From positions 37,928,066-37,992,065 of the forward strand of contig CM047429.1 of the NCBI GenBank assembly GCA_026168455.1: 64,000 nt of DNA. The letters run 5' to 3'. The stretch comes from Theocolax elegans. Taxonomy: Eukaryota; Arthropoda; Insecta; Hymenoptera; Cerocephalidae. This document shows, in pieces, positions 42,991 to 54,598 of this stretch (positions are counted from its first letter, which is position 1; each line of letters opens with the position of its first letter). The notes beneath the pieces were generated by a model. It saw only the letters and a program-made list of their open reading frames with translations. It made no database searches and was not told where the DNA came from. A program made the position numbers and the translations under genes.

Positions 42991-43938
42991 TTAATTCTTG
43001 GGATGCATATCCAGGGAATTCTTCCACTCCTCTCTACAATCCGGACAGGTATTAATTTTTACCCCCGGTCTTCCGCACCCCCTACAAATTATTCGCCTTG
43101 GCCGCTGGCATTGAACCCAACTGTGGTTCCGCTGCCCACAATTCCAGCAGCCTTGACGTCGCCTCCCGCTGAATACCGACGGACGAGGAGCGGAATCATG
43201 TGCGACCAAGAGATTCCTGGGACGCCAATCAAACTCGATTTGATTCCGCTCATTGGGCGGTACCAAGGGACGGGTCCAGGGAAGGGATAACAAGGACGGA
43301 ATATGTGAGCTGGAAGTAGGATTAGGATTTGGAGTATTAGGATGGGAGCTAGAAAGGTTATGGGAAATAGAGGCGGTGTTTTGGGCACGGGAGCTAGAAG
43401 GTCGGGTGGAGCTAGAATGGGGAGTGGGGAAGCTAGACAAACTTTGGGGGTGAGTGGAGGGAGGGAAGCTAGAAGAACTTTGGGGGTGAGGGGAGGGAGG
43501 GAAGCTAGAAGATTCGTTCTCCGGTGGATCTGTAAAGATAACAAAAAAAATTCCATTTTCATATATACCCTTCATCCTATACATCATGTACAAATTCCTC
43601 AACCCACCATTCAAATTATCCACTATACCGGGAATTGGACCCAATGGAGCCACTTCCGGAAGCACCTCGTGAGAACTCAATTCGTCCTCTGGGGGATGGT
43701 CCATCCCAATCTCAACATTTTCAGGGTCTGCCCCTCTTTCGAGCTGGACCTCCCCCAGGGACAGTGTTGACGTCCCCACCACTACTTCCTCTTCCCTGCT
43801 CATTCGGCCCCTTTCCACCCTCTCTTCTTCGGGGGGTGGGGATCGATGGGTCGGGACATACACCCCTCTCCTTCCCGGTCCCCTCTCTATTCCTCGCCGT
43901 CTAGACGTTCTCCACATCATTAACTGAAATATCAACAT
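42991..43938 (-). CDS. Gypsy B third ORF with gag-like zinc motifs
   Basis: An intact 315-aa ORF sits downstream of pol. It is Arg/Glu-rich at the N-terminus, has a possible helical segment GGLRNLYMMYRMKGIY in the middle, and a Ser/Pro tandem repeat (FPPSPHPQSS-type) from about residue 140. A CCHC zinc knuckle CWNCGQRNHSWVQC lies at residues 264-277, followed by a CxxC...CxxC pair (CRGC at 285-288, CPDC at 298-301). Similar zinc motifs are encoded near the damaged gag end of this element. It lacks a signal peptide or transmembrane segment. It may be a second nucleocapsid-like RNA-binding protein. I know no named family for it. Confidence 0.65.
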   Translation of the reverse strand: MLIFQLMMWRTSRRRGIERGPGRRGVYVPTHRSPPPEEERVERGRMSREEEVVVGTSTLSLGEVQLERGADPENVEIGMDHPPEDELSSHEVLPEVAPLGPIPGIVDNLNGGLRNLYMMYRMKGIYENGIFFVIFTDPPENESSSFPPSPHPQSSSSFPPSTHPQSLSSFPTPHSSSTRPSSSRAQNTASISHNLSSSHPNTPNPNPTSSSHIPSLLSLPWTRPLVPPNERNQIEFDWRPRNLLVAHDSAPRPSVFSGRRRQGCWNCGQRNHSWVQCQRPRRIICRGCGRPGVKINTCPDCREEWKNSLDMHPKN

Positions 43939-43996
43939 TGGGATTACCTCTCCGAGGTAAATACTTTTTCAAATCATTTACATATACTTCTGTGAC

Positions 43997-45226
43997 TTAT
44001 CCATCTTTCAAATCCTCGACTACATATAATACCGGAGATAAAACTTTAATAATTTTTGCTGGACCTACGAATTTTGGAGCATGTTTAGCTGAATAATTAC
44101 GGACCGCAGAAGATAAGGTATGATTTTTACGAAGCACCAAATTATCAATCTCGTACCTTACTTCACGTCTATTTCTATTATAATTTTTGCTTTGTCTTAA
44201 ACTTGCTTTGTCTATAAACCTCTTTACTAAATCATGTAAAATCGGTAACCTGGTTATTCGGCTAGACCACTTTTCTTCATTTTGTTGCTGCACAGGGATA
44301 GGACTTTCAAGGTGTTTTCGGATTAATGATACAGGAACTGGATTCCTACCAAAATTCATAAAAGCTGGAGTAACCTTCAACGATGAGTGAACCATAGTAT
44401 TCAATGCAAATCCAAATTCATTCAAATGTTTGTCCCAATCTCTATGATCCTCGCTTAGAAAACTATTAATCATCGGCCTCAAATTCCTATTAACTCTCTC
44501 AACAGGGTTAGCTTGAGGATGATATGGAGGAATTGTAGACTGCTGGATACCGTATTCTTGCAGTCTTTTCGTTACCATTGCATTCGAGAATTCAGTCCCA
44601 TTATCCGTCAACAAATACTGAGGACAACCCCAACGATTTATTACAACATCATCAAAAGCTTGAAGAACATTTTTGGCATCAGCCTTACGCAACGGAACAA
44701 TCTCTACATACCTAGTAAATAAATCCTCGAAAACAATTAAATAACGAAAACCTCGCTTAGAAGGAGGCTTCGGGCCCATTATGTCGGCTGCGACGATTTT
44801 CCACGGAGCATCTATATTCCTTTCCTCCATTAAACCCGATGGAGCCTGTTGCGAACTTTTATGCACCTGACACTCATGACAAGATCGAACATAACACGAT
44901 GTATCATAATAATACCCTGGCCAATAATAATAAGTAGCAATTCTTGCATACGTTTTCTCAATTCCTAAATGACCAGCTTGAGGTGTATTATGAGCATTAT
45001 ACAAAGCTTGAGCACGACTTTGAAGTGGCAGAACCAACTTCCATGCATCTAAATCAGGGAACAAAGGATCTATTAACCTATTTGGTCTATGAGCATACAG
45101 GAGATTATTTTCTACTTTCCAATCAGGATATTTATTAGGGAAATTCAAAACCGACTTAACTCTCTTTTGATACCAAGGATCTTCAATATCTGCCGGAATA
45201 AGTGCAACGATCTCTTGATCATTTTC
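43997..45226 (-). pseudogene. pol: Gypsy B integrase part of pol
   Basis: The minus-strand frame is open from the nonsense codon at 45227-45229 down to 43997; the first Met is at 45148. It has the HHCC zinc region (HNTPQAGHLG, then CHECQVHK), the catalytic D (AADIMGPKP), D (LTDNGTEF) and E (NPVERVNR), and a basic C-terminal region ending in VLYVVEDLKDG. It would insert the cDNA into the host genome. It is in the same frame as the RT/RNase H segment upstream and is separated from it only by a single TAA. Confidence 0.88.
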
Positions 45227-46411
45227 TTAAGCTCGAGATAAAGCATCGGGAAACTGATGCAAAATACCCTTCCTATGTACGAATTCAATGTCATAATTAG
45301 CCAACGCAGTATTCCAGCGACCAAGTCTTCCTGAAGGATCCTTCAAATTGTTTAACCACAATAAGCTAGAATGATCGGTAATAACTTTAAATTTTTCACC
45401 TAACAAATAACCTTTTAACCTATTCGCGGACCACAATACAGCTAGACATTCCTTTTCTGTCACATTATAATTCCGTTCAGCTCGATTTAAAGTACGACTT
45501 ACATAATAAATGGGATGCTCCTCTCCATCAATTTCTTGGGTTAGTACGCCTGCAATCGCGCAATCACTAGCATCGGTTTGCAAGGAAAACGGTTTACTCA
45601 AATCCGGCCGAGCTAGAACTGGAGCTTGAGTCAATGCCAACTTAAGTCTCTCGAATGCTTGCTGTTGACTTTCTTCCCATCGCCATCTTACTCCTTTCTT
45701 CATTAAATCTGTCAAAGGAACTTTAATTTCGACTAGATTGGAAATGAACCGGGAATACCATCCTATCATTCCCAGAAACCTTCGAAGCTGTTTTATATTG
45801 GTAGGAGCTGGATATTCCACTATTGGCTTGATCTTATCAGAGTCTGTTTTCAATCCTTCGGCATTTACTACATAACCTAAATATTTAACTTCATCACAAC
45901 AAAACTCTGACTTCTCCCTATTTATTTGCAAATTAGCCTCTTTCAATGCTACTAATACCTTCTCCAACCAATATACATGATCCTCAAAATTTTGGGTGAC
46001 AATAGTGATATCATCCAAATATACAAATACATATGGTTCCCAATCAGCTCGAATTAATTTTTCCATTATCCTCTGGAAAGTTGCTGGAGCATTAGTTAGC
46101 CCATAGGGCATTCGTTTAAACTGGTGTAAACCTCTCCCAGGAACAGCGAATGCGGTGATCTCTCTACTTTCTGGTTCCAACAAAACCTGATGATATGCTT
46201 GACTTAAATCTAACTTAGAAATATATTTTGCTAACCTTAATTTATCTAATATATCATCCATATTCTTCATGGGATAAGCACATCTCTTAGTCACCTTATT
46301 CACGTCCCTATAATCCAGACAAAAACGAAACTTTCCATTCGGTTTGGGAACAATCACCGGACAACTACACCACGGACTGTCGGAAGGCTCAATTATTCCT
46401 TCTTTCAACAT
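45227..46411 (-). pseudogene. pol: Gypsy B reverse transcriptase and RNase H (second RT copy)
   Basis: The 394-aa segment begins inside the RT (MLKEGIIEPSDSPWCSCPV) and runs through FRFCLDYRDVN, LDLSQAYHQV, catalytic VYLDDITIV and GLKTDSDKIKP. It continues into RNase H (QTDASDCAIAGVL, TEKECLAVLW, ITDHSSLLWL). It ends at TAA 45227-45229, shortly after the FPDALSRA end of RNase H. Upstream it is cut by a 1-bp deletion near 46432 inside the duplicated block. The same RT sequence is present again at 46575-47315. Confidence 0.88.
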
Positions 46412-47315
46412 GCGATCTACCTCAGCTTGAGCGCAGCCAACATCCTCGGTGCATATCTCCTGGGACGTTGTCTAATAGGATCATGACCTTGCACATCGAT
46501 CTTATTCTTCATTAAATCTGTCAAAGGAACTTTAATTTCGGCTAGATTGGAAATGAACCGGGAATACCATCCTATCATTCCCAGAACCTTCGAAGCTGTT
46601 TTATATTGGTAGGAGCTGGATATTCCACTATTGGCTTGATCTTATCAGAGTCTGTTTTCAATCCTTCGGCATTTACTACATAACCTAAATATTTAACTTC
46701 ATCACAACAAAACTCTGACTTCTCCCTATTTATTTGCAAATTAGCCTCTTTCAATGCTACTAATACCTTCTCCAACCAATATACATGATCCTCAAAATTT
46801 TGGGTGACAATAGTGATATCATCCAAATATACAAATACATATGGTTCCCAATCAGCTCGAATTAATTTTTCCATTATCCTCTGGAAAGTTGCTGGAGCAT
46901 TAGTTAGCCCATAGGGCATTCGTTTAAACTGGTGTAAACCTCTCCCAGGAACAGCGAATGCGGTGATCTCTCTACTTTCTGGTTCCAACAAAACCTGATG
47001 ATATGCTTGACTTAAATCTAACTTAGAAATATATTTTGCTAACCTTAATTTATCTAATATATCATCCATATTCTTCATGGGATAAGCACATCTCTTAGTC
47101 ACCTTATTCACGTCCCTATAATCCAGACAAAAACGAAACTTTCCATGCGGTTTGGGAACAATCACCGGACAACTACACCACGGACTGTCGGAAGGCTCAA
47201 TTATTCCTTCTTTCAACATGCGATCTACCTCAGCTTGAGCGGCAGCCAACATCCTCGGTGCATATCTCCTGGGACGTTGTCTAATAGGATCATGACCTTG
47301 CACATCGATCTTATG
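45698..47315 (-). repeat. 809-bp tandem duplication inside Gypsy B pol
   Basis: Unit 1 (45698-46506) and unit 2 (46507-47315) start with CTTCATTAAATCTGTCAAAG and are almost identical. I see about four differences: a base change near 46325/47134, one near 45731/46540, a 1-bp deletion near 46432 in unit 1 and a 1-bp deletion near 46586 in unit 2. Confidence 0.9.
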
Positions 47316-47957
47316 CTTGAATAATTTGGTAGTTCCTAAAACTTCTGGCGTGGGTGGGATTAATTTATCTAATAACTTCTGGATTTGCTCCTTTTCTTTT
47401 TCAGTAGCCTTGACCAATCCATCTATACTAGCTAGAGCGGGCAAATAACCTGGATCATGTCCATATGGAAAAAAATTATGCAACTCCCCATCAGGGGTCC
47501 ACCACGTATCATTTGCATAATCGATCTTTATTTTAAACAACCTTTGGAAGTCTATACCTAAGATACATTCATATTGCAGTTGATCGGCTACACGAAACGG
47601 TAAAACTTTTTGCACTCCATCTACTGTTATCTTTACATCTATCTTCCCTTGAACAGCTACTGGATTCCCATTTGCAACATTAACTGCGCTAGATATAGGG
47701 GTATATTTTCCCAGAAACTGTTTACCTAATCCTTTCCCTAAATACGAATGTACAGATCCACTATCTACTAATCCTATAACTTTCTTTCCATTCAACTCAA
47801 TCGTGAAAAATAACCTAGGTTCTATTTCTCCTACTACGGAATGTTGGATAAACGATTGGGGGGCTAGAACATACGAGCTAGATCTATCACAACTGGCTAA
47901 TCCATTAACACTTCCTATCTGTTTCGGGTCATTCGGTTTAGATAGGGAGGAATCCAC
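46575..47957 (-). pseudogene. pol: Gypsy B protease and first RT copy, truncated
   Basis: The 460-aa minus-strand ORF has an aspartic protease with the active site GLVDSGSVHS at about residues 62-71 and YECILGIDFQ further on. The RT N-terminus follows (KHKIDVQGHDPIRQRPRRY, EVDRMLKEGIIEPSDSP) and then the RT core to GLKTDSDKIKP. The ORF stops at a frameshift (QLRRFWE) caused by a missing base near 46586, within the second copy of the duplicated block. In an intact copy, this ORF would continue into RNase H. Confidence 0.88.
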
Positions 47958-48249
47958 GACCCTTACTGATTCCTCCTTTGACCGTTTCCCGACTTCTTTT
48001 GCAAATTGGTCGGAACATTATTCTTCCTGCAAGTTGGACAATTTCTTCGAACAGTATTTGCCCTACCACAACCCCAACAGCAATTACTAGGACACTCTTT
48101 ACTCCAATGGTCCTTATATATGATTCCTTGAACTCAGTCAAGTTCTCCAAATAGGCCTCCGGATCCTGCCTCTTAGTTCCTCGGAACTCTACATGTCACT
48201 TTTGTAATAATTCCCCCGTTCTTTTTTCTCTCAATAAAATGGAACTATC
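47958..48249 (-). pseudogene. gag: Gypsy B gag remnant with zinc motif, frameshifted
   Basis: Between gag and protease, the minus strand first continues the gag frame after stop codons (HVEFRGTKRQDPEAYLENL near 48195-48140). It then, in another frame near 48118-48028, encodes a cysteine-rich HWSKECPSNCCWGCGR...NCPTC zinc region. The capsid portion expected between these parts is largely missing, so a deletion with frame change is likely. Confidence 0.65.
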
Positions 48250-49509
48250 TCAGTTGGATGTATTCCTATCACTTCTAATAGTATTATTACTATTTTCCGG
48301 TATATTACTTGGAAATCGAATTCTGGTACTAGTGGCTGGATTATTCCTATTATTTAGATTGCTGTCCATCCTGGTTTGATTAATAGTATCTACCCTGGGT
48401 ACATAGCTCGATCGATTCACTGTCCTTCGTTCCGGTTCCAATGGTAATGGGTGTGTCCACTCTGTCCCATCATTGTCAGTACTCCAATGGACTCGACCTG
48501 TTTCTTTTTCCCCCATCCTAGGCCGTCCATTTACCATTGTAGCTGGTATTTCTTCTTGATAGTCATTTCGAGTCATACTACTCCGATGAACATTATTAAT
48601 ATCACAATGATTTCTTTCCGAGATACTAGCTGGATAATTTTGTAGATAACTGTTCTCGGGTCCAGTAACCTCACGGTTCTTTTCATTTATCCTTCCATGT
48701 TGGTCTGCTCGATTCAAAATTGGGTTAGCGATTGGGAAATACGACGTATTATCAGCTCGAATCGTGGGGTAAGCTGGATGTACCGAATTACTTGGTTCCG
48801 TTAATGTCATTGACCGCTGTTCATAATCAGCTCTGGGTATATGCTGCACTCTTCCTTCGGGAACTGGAAACTGAGTAGATTGAGCTCGAGGGGGGATATT
48901 AGGAACTCCATTCCTTATCTCATTGGATTCCTCTATGGGTATTAGCGAATCATCCTGAGGAACATTTTCTGATGGCACATCCTGGGTAAGTAAATCTAAC
49001 ACCTGGGGTCGCCTACTTTGCCATGCAGAAAATTCACTATGACTATTCAAGGAAATAGGGTCCTGAAATCGTCCTACGGTTTGTCCGGTTCTTAAAGCTA
49101 CATTATTTATATCCGATTCTCCTAACAATACGTTATCAACATTCCTCCTTAACTGCATACTGCTTGAATGTAATGTATTTGAAGCTGGATTGATGGGAAA
49201 ATAGAAAGATGGCTCAACTTGATCGTCATTATAAAACTCCGATTCACTCTCATCGATAGCTGGATTCCACGCGGCTGCCGTCGGACCGTTGTATTGTCGC
49301 AATGAATATCGATGAACTCGCTCCCTTATCGTCATACCATCACAATTACGACTCAAACCCTTCTTATCGGCATATTTAAAAATTTCCCAATCCGTTAACT
49401 TATTTAATTCTCTTAAAATAATCCTACTACCTGCCTCTACATCTAAACTAACTAAATCTTCTCCGGGTAATAAACTTAAAGACAAAGACCAAAGGCTACC
49501 CGCCATCAT
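48250..49509 (-). pseudogene. gag: Gypsy B gag N-terminal part
   Basis: The 419-aa minus-strand ORF begins MMAGSLWSLSLSLLPGE and has a short structured N-terminus (to about residue 85, with LTDWEIFKYADKKGL). A long Asn/Ser/Arg-rich, likely disordered stretch follows (SESEFYNDD, PRADYEQRSMTLTEP, ENSNNTIRSDRNTSN). A TGA at 48250-48252 ends it. The following in-frame sequence still resembles gag, so the stop is a nonsense mutation. The position after the leader and before the protease supports the gag assignment. The capsid is not within this ORF. Confidence 0.65.
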
Positions 49510-50844
49510 ATTACACTTCTATTTCGGCTTGAAAAAAAAAAAATAATTTATCACGGAACGGAACACAGACTTTCACGGATTATTCCTTACAATTAACCTA
49601 TCCTATCTCAGGTAAATGGTTCCTCGATTTGCTCAATACTACACGAATTCGCTTAATTAAATATAATTCTTAAAAATATATAAACGTAGTCTAAAAATTA
49701 AAAATCTTTCCAAATCCAAAGCAAGATAAAAACTACTGGTAAACCAGTTAAAGTCAAATCAATTTAAAAAAAAATTAAAACCAACTAAAAAAAAACAAAT
49801 TTTTAAGGTCGAAGCAACAAAAAAAATGTAAGCGCTATCAAGCCTTTCTCGAATTAACACCACAAGCAAAATATTTTATATCGAGCAATTATTTTCGAAT
49901 CAAGCGAACCAAAAAAAAACTATTAATCACTATCAAACACTGCATCAATTATCCCATTTAATAATGCAAACTAATTTATTCAGTCGTTAGTTCACAAAGG
50001 GAGCAACTCAACTTAGTGCGCCAATGCTCAGGTTAATCGCAAGCAAAATAAATTTTATATACAAGGTGCCGGATAAACAATATGGAGCTAGAATTGGTGG
50101 AAATGCTAGAATATTAATATATAAAGCTTGAAAGGTAGCAAGGGTTATGCTTGAAGGGAATGAGGTGGAGCTTGAATGCAAATTAATGGTAGAAAAGTTG
50201 TCAACAAATAATAAAATTTTATAATTAATAATAAACAATCACCAACCTTTAACTGCTTCGGTTACCAGGATAAATATAAAATTATAATTTTACTTTCTTT
50301 TCTATTTTTAATTTCGAACAACAAACATTACTTTAATAATTAGTTATTCACTCAAAATTAATAAAATCTAATTTATTTACTACAATAAAATTTTCTTTAT
50401 CAAAATTATAAAAAAAAAGTCACGTTAATAAAATAAAATAAAACGATATGATAGCTGGAAAATTTATAAACAATAGGCTTATTTAAATAAACAATTTTAC
50501 ACGATACATGAGCATGTTCGTTAAATTAATGATTATTTCAAGTTAGACAAACCAAACACTTTATCATTGAGCAAAAGCCAAATTAATTACTTTAAACTTG
50601 CTGTAATATTATTTACAAGCATTTTTATAAAAAAAAATTTTTCACTTAGCCAAAAAAAAAACAATTTCAAATGACTTACCAAGTCGAAATAAGTAATAAA
50701 AGAAAATAATGAAAAAGTCTCGAAATCTTTGCACGAGGTCAAAATGGCCGCCCAAAGCCAATTCCTCGGCGTCCTCCTGTTTGTGTGTGCGGTAATGGCG
50801 AACCACGCGATCCCGAAATTTCCCGATTAAAATCTAACACCGGG
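49510..50844 (-). other. Gypsy B 5' leader
   Basis: About 1.3 kb of AT-rich, non-coding sequence between the primer site and gag on the minus strand, rich in A and T runs. Such long leaders usually hold packaging signals; none is recognisable here. Confidence 0.55.
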
Positions 50845-50862
50845 GTCCTGTCACGGTCGCCA
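50845..50862 (-). other. Gypsy B primer-binding site (tRNA-Arg)
   Basis: The plus strand here, GTCCTGTCACGGTCGCCA, equals the 3' end of insect tRNA-Arg(UCG) as I know it. On the minus strand it starts TGGCGACCGTGACAGGAC right after the LTR, as in 412 and mdg1. Confidence 0.85.
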
Positions 50863-52167
50863 TAAAACACGTTCACTGGGGATCAGGGTGAACGGCTCCC
50901 ATATCATAAAATAACAACACTTTTATTTGTAGCTAAATAATTTAATATTAATAAAATAATAATAATACAATAAATAAACGAATAAACTAGTCACGGTCGC
51001 CAGCCGCGTTCACGCGGCAAAATTTATATATTTAGCACACGCGATTACCGCACACACACGCACAATCACAGCTTGCCGAGAAGCTGGAAACAGGGAGTTT
51101 AGGCAGGAACTCTCACCTGCAGATGCTCGAATTTAAACAATTAATAATAATATGTCCACTCTCGGTAATAATTATAACAAAGGGTTTTAATGAAACGTCT
51201 CGATGTACCGATCAGCGAGTCCGCGCTCATGCGCCACGCGCAACAGTTGGCTCTCGTTCGCTTGACTCGGCCGATCCGACGTGCGTGTCTTGTTTATGTA
51301 CAGTGAACACCTCCGTCCCCGTGCACCGTCTCAACTGCTGGATACGAACAACCTGGAGTCGCTTCTACAGGAACAACGTCAATAAACGGTAAAATACTCT
51401 CGTTCCATACAATAACCTGTATTAATGTTAGTTCGTCCGAGTTTGTTTATTTGTTTCAGGTGCGGCATGCGGGAACGACGACGTCAACACTGTATTGCAG
51501 ATTTCCTCAGCTACTTCTTCCGCACCAGGTTCCGGAGATGCCTATTCTCAAGTCAATATCTAGCTGGATTGTCCGAGGTAATGTATAAATAGCGTCATTT
51601 CTTCTTTTAACATTAATCTCTTGTGGAAGTAATTTCCTAACCTCAACTCACCTCTCCTTCTCCTTACCTGCAACTAGGTTTTGACAACCTACTGCTTTCT
51701 TCAATTCTAATTTTATATTCAGTATGATTTATTTAATACTGTTGCAGGTACTCGAAGGAGGTTTTGTACCAACGAAGGATCATTACTTCTTGGAGGAGGC
51801 TGGATGTTTACTGGTTGTCGACGCTGTCCAATATTATATGTTCTACCTCTACTGCTACCTTCTACGATCACCTTCTCCAGGCCATAAGGAACAAGATTTA
51901 TAGCAGGACCTCACTCAACTACTTCAGGGTTCAACTTCAACTACCGGATAATTATTTACAGGAATGTTACAAGGACAGTGATTGTGTGCTTGTGTGCTTA
52001 TGCGTATCTTCTACTGGAGTGCGTACTCCTTCCTCGCGGTCTAGCCTATCTGGATTCCGAGTGAGTTTTATAATTAATTCCTATAAGCTACGGGGCTTTG
52101 GAATATTAAATATATAATATAAATATAAATCAAGTATGTGACATTCAGTTAGAACTGCCATGTCACA
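50863..52167 (-). repeat. Gypsy B 5' LTR (1305 bp)
   Basis: Same ends as the other LTR, with high identity and without the ~37-bp insertion. Its outer end abuts the AGGT duplication at 52168-52171. Confidence 0.92.
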
Positions 52168-52171
52168 AGGT

Positions 52172-52900
52172 ATATTTTTTTCGGCTATCTACACGCTTGT
52201 AATATTCGTAAAGGCAAAACTGATATTTTATGTTATTTCAATTACTGAACCAACCGTTTTCTCTTAGAACATTATTATTTGGAACTGCAATTTATTTATA
52301 ATAATTATTTTTGCATTGCATTTTATTTGCAATATTTATGGTTTGAATTGCAATTTATTGACAATAATTCATGTTTTCAACGGCAACAATTTTTAATTTA
52401 ATCTGCATTTATTTATAATCATTCTTATTTCGATTATTAATTATTAATGTTTATAAAAAAATAACCTTGTGTATATTTCATTCTATAATCTGTTAACGTG
52501 TTCGCAGTGCAATTGTTTATTTAATCAATTTTAAAATTGTTATTTGACTTAAATAATTTTATGCAATTGTTAATAAATTAGTGCAATTTGATGTGTGTTT
52601 TTGCCCATTAAAAAGCTATAAGAATTTAGTTACACATGTTCATTTAAAAGAAAACAGCATATTATGATGTTAACAAATTTAAATAAATAATGTATGATTA
52701 ATACGAAATAAAACATATATTATTTTATTTATCCCACATTATATCCTACATCTCTACTCTCAAAATAACTTCGCTCGCTACTCCCGGAGACGTAAGGCTA
52801 GTCCTAGTCAAACAAGAGCGAAAGGAACGCGAATGGTTTATTAACCATTTGCCTTCTTGTATCATTTTTTATAGTAGTTGGTACGAGTCTGGACGTGACA
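52172..52900. other. Right part of the 18.5-kb insertion
   Basis: AT-rich until about 52730, then GC-richer to the end GGACGTGACA. No gene. The last 150 bp may be the end of an LTR belonging to the host element of Gypsy B. Confidence 0.45.
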
Positions 52901-53572
52901 CCGGATTTCCTGGATAAATTGGGAATTTCAGAGTTATTTCGGTAAAACTCCACTAATTCCAGGATTTTCTGGATATTCGGGAAATGTTGAGGTATTCCGG
53001 GATAACTCCACTAAATACGGGATTTACTGGATATTCCAGAATTGCTGATGTACTGCGGAATAACACAACTAGTTACCGAATTTCCTGGATAAATTGAGAA
53101 TTTCAGAATTATTTCGGGATAACTCCACTAATTACCGGATTTCCTGGATAATTTGGGAATTTGTGAATTATTTCGGGATATCTCCACTAACTACGAGATT
53201 TCCTGGTTATATCGGGAAGTTTTTAGGTATTCCGGAATAACTTCACTAATTATGGTATTACCTGGATATTTCGGGAATTGCTGAGTTATTTCGGTATAAC
53301 TTCACTATTTAGACGATCTCCTGGATATTTCGGTAATTTCTGAGGTATTCCGGAATGACTCCGCTATTTACGAAATTTCCTGGATATTTCGAGAGTTTCT
53401 GAGGTAGTCCGGGATAACACAACTAATTACGGGATTTCCTGGATATTTCGGGAATTTCTGAGGAATTTCGGGGTAACTTCACTATTTTAGGATTTCCTGC
53501 ATGATTCGGAAATTTCTGAGGGATTTCGGGATAACTCCACTAATTACGGGATTCCTGGATAACTTAACTACT
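52901..53572. repeat. Satellite array, ~60-bp monomer, part 2
   Basis: The same monomers as 30648-34379 resume with CCGGATTTCCTGGATAAATT and continue for about 670 bp, ending in a degraded unit near 53572. Confidence 0.9.
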
Positions 53573-54374
53573 TATGGTATAAAATTTTAAAGATAGTGTA
53601 GAAGCACTCTTTTTTCCGAGTTCTCCATTTTTGACAATTTTTGTACCATATTTACATATTATATTAGGAATATATAACTAATACTATAAGTAAATAATAA
53701 TAAGTAACAGTTACTACATAAAAAATTAAGTTCAAATAAAGTTTATACAGTAATACTGACATAGACTAAAATATTACTGTTAGTCTAATAAATTTTAATA
53801 AATTACAGATTATATTTTAATTTGATAAGTGTTTTATTTGCTGATACTTTTTTTTATCACATTTAAATAGACGTTTTTTACACATATTTTTCAACAAACG
53901 CTATTACAAAGAATAAAAATATAAGAATTCTAAAAAAACTAAAATGGGGATTTTCGGTTACGGTGAATAACGATATGATTATCACTCTTCATTTATCCTC
54001 TATTTAATGGTAGATGGCGGAGGGAGGAAGAAGGGGTTGGGGAATAAAATTAGATAAATTCCATATATCATATAAGGGTTTGGTACAGATTAACAATATG
54101 ACAACCAGTTTTTTATATCCTCCGTTTTAAAGATGAAAGAAAAAGGCGGGGTGATTAAATATATAAGGATTCTAAAAAAGCTGAAGTCGGGATTTTCAGT
54201 TTCGGTGAATTACAATATGACAACCAGTCTTTATTTACCCTTCATTTAATGGTAGATAGTGTTGTATGGATGAAGAGGGGGCGGGGGAGGTAAAATTATA
54301 AAAGTTATTTTATAGGTGTTTTCTGCACACCTGCGAGAGTCTGTTTACCAGTCATAGAGATACACATCAACTAT
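53573..54374. other. Non-coding stretch with a local direct repeat
   Basis: About 53920-54055 and 54158-54295 are diverged direct copies (offset about 240 bp), sharing GGGATTTTC.GTT.CGGTGAAT and CATTTAATGGTAGAT. No gene seen. Confidence 0.55.
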
Positions 54375-54598
54375 TTAACCCATTATTGCTGAAATAACGA
54401 AAAATTTTACTCTGACTTTGAGCTTCTAAATTTTGATGAAGCTGTAAGCATTTCTCATTCAGACAAGTCTTTTTTTATGTGTTTCGATCCGCTCTACACG
54501 ATAGGCCTACTTAGAAAGCTGGAAAAAAATTATTTATATTGTTTTTTTACAAATTTACATTAAAACATGTGATTTTTTTCTGATTTTTTTTTACATAA

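Larger units (their letters stand above)
40844..52167 (-). mobile_element. Gypsy B: mdg1/412-like LTR retrotransposon, minus strand
   Basis: An 11,324-bp element is flanked by a 4-bp duplication AGGT (40840-40843 and 52168-52171). Read on the minus strand the order is 5' LTR, tRNA-Arg primer site, leader, gag, protease, RT/RNase H, integrase, an extra ORF with zinc motifs, polypurine tract, 3' LTR. The tRNA-Arg primer is typical of the mdg1/412 group. Gag has stops and lost sequence, pol contains an 809-bp tandem duplication, a 1-bp frameshift and a stop. The LTRs are nearly identical apart from a ~37-bp insertion in the 3' copy. Confidence 0.93.
34376..52904. mobile_element. 18.5-kb nested insertion in satellite, flanked by CCGG
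   Basis: The satellite breaks after CCGG (34376-34379) and continues in the same monomer phase with CCGG (52901-52904). The inserted 34380-52900 begins TGTCGCGTCC and ends GGACGTGACA, an imperfect inverted terminal pair (9 of 10) with TG...CA ends as in LTRs. A TATA-like TATATAAAG at 34980-34988 supports an LTR at the left end. I cannot see a second LTR copy. The original element may be a solo LTR or a deleted LTR element later filled by the duplications, the fold-back copy and Gypsy B. A DNA transposon with a 4-bp duplication is an alternative. Confidence 0.7.

Noticed and set aside
43003..43904. Plus-strand ORFs opposite the Gypsy B third ORF
   Set aside because: The minus-strand ORF has exact zinc-knuckle motifs and fits the element orientation; the plus-strand frames are shadows.
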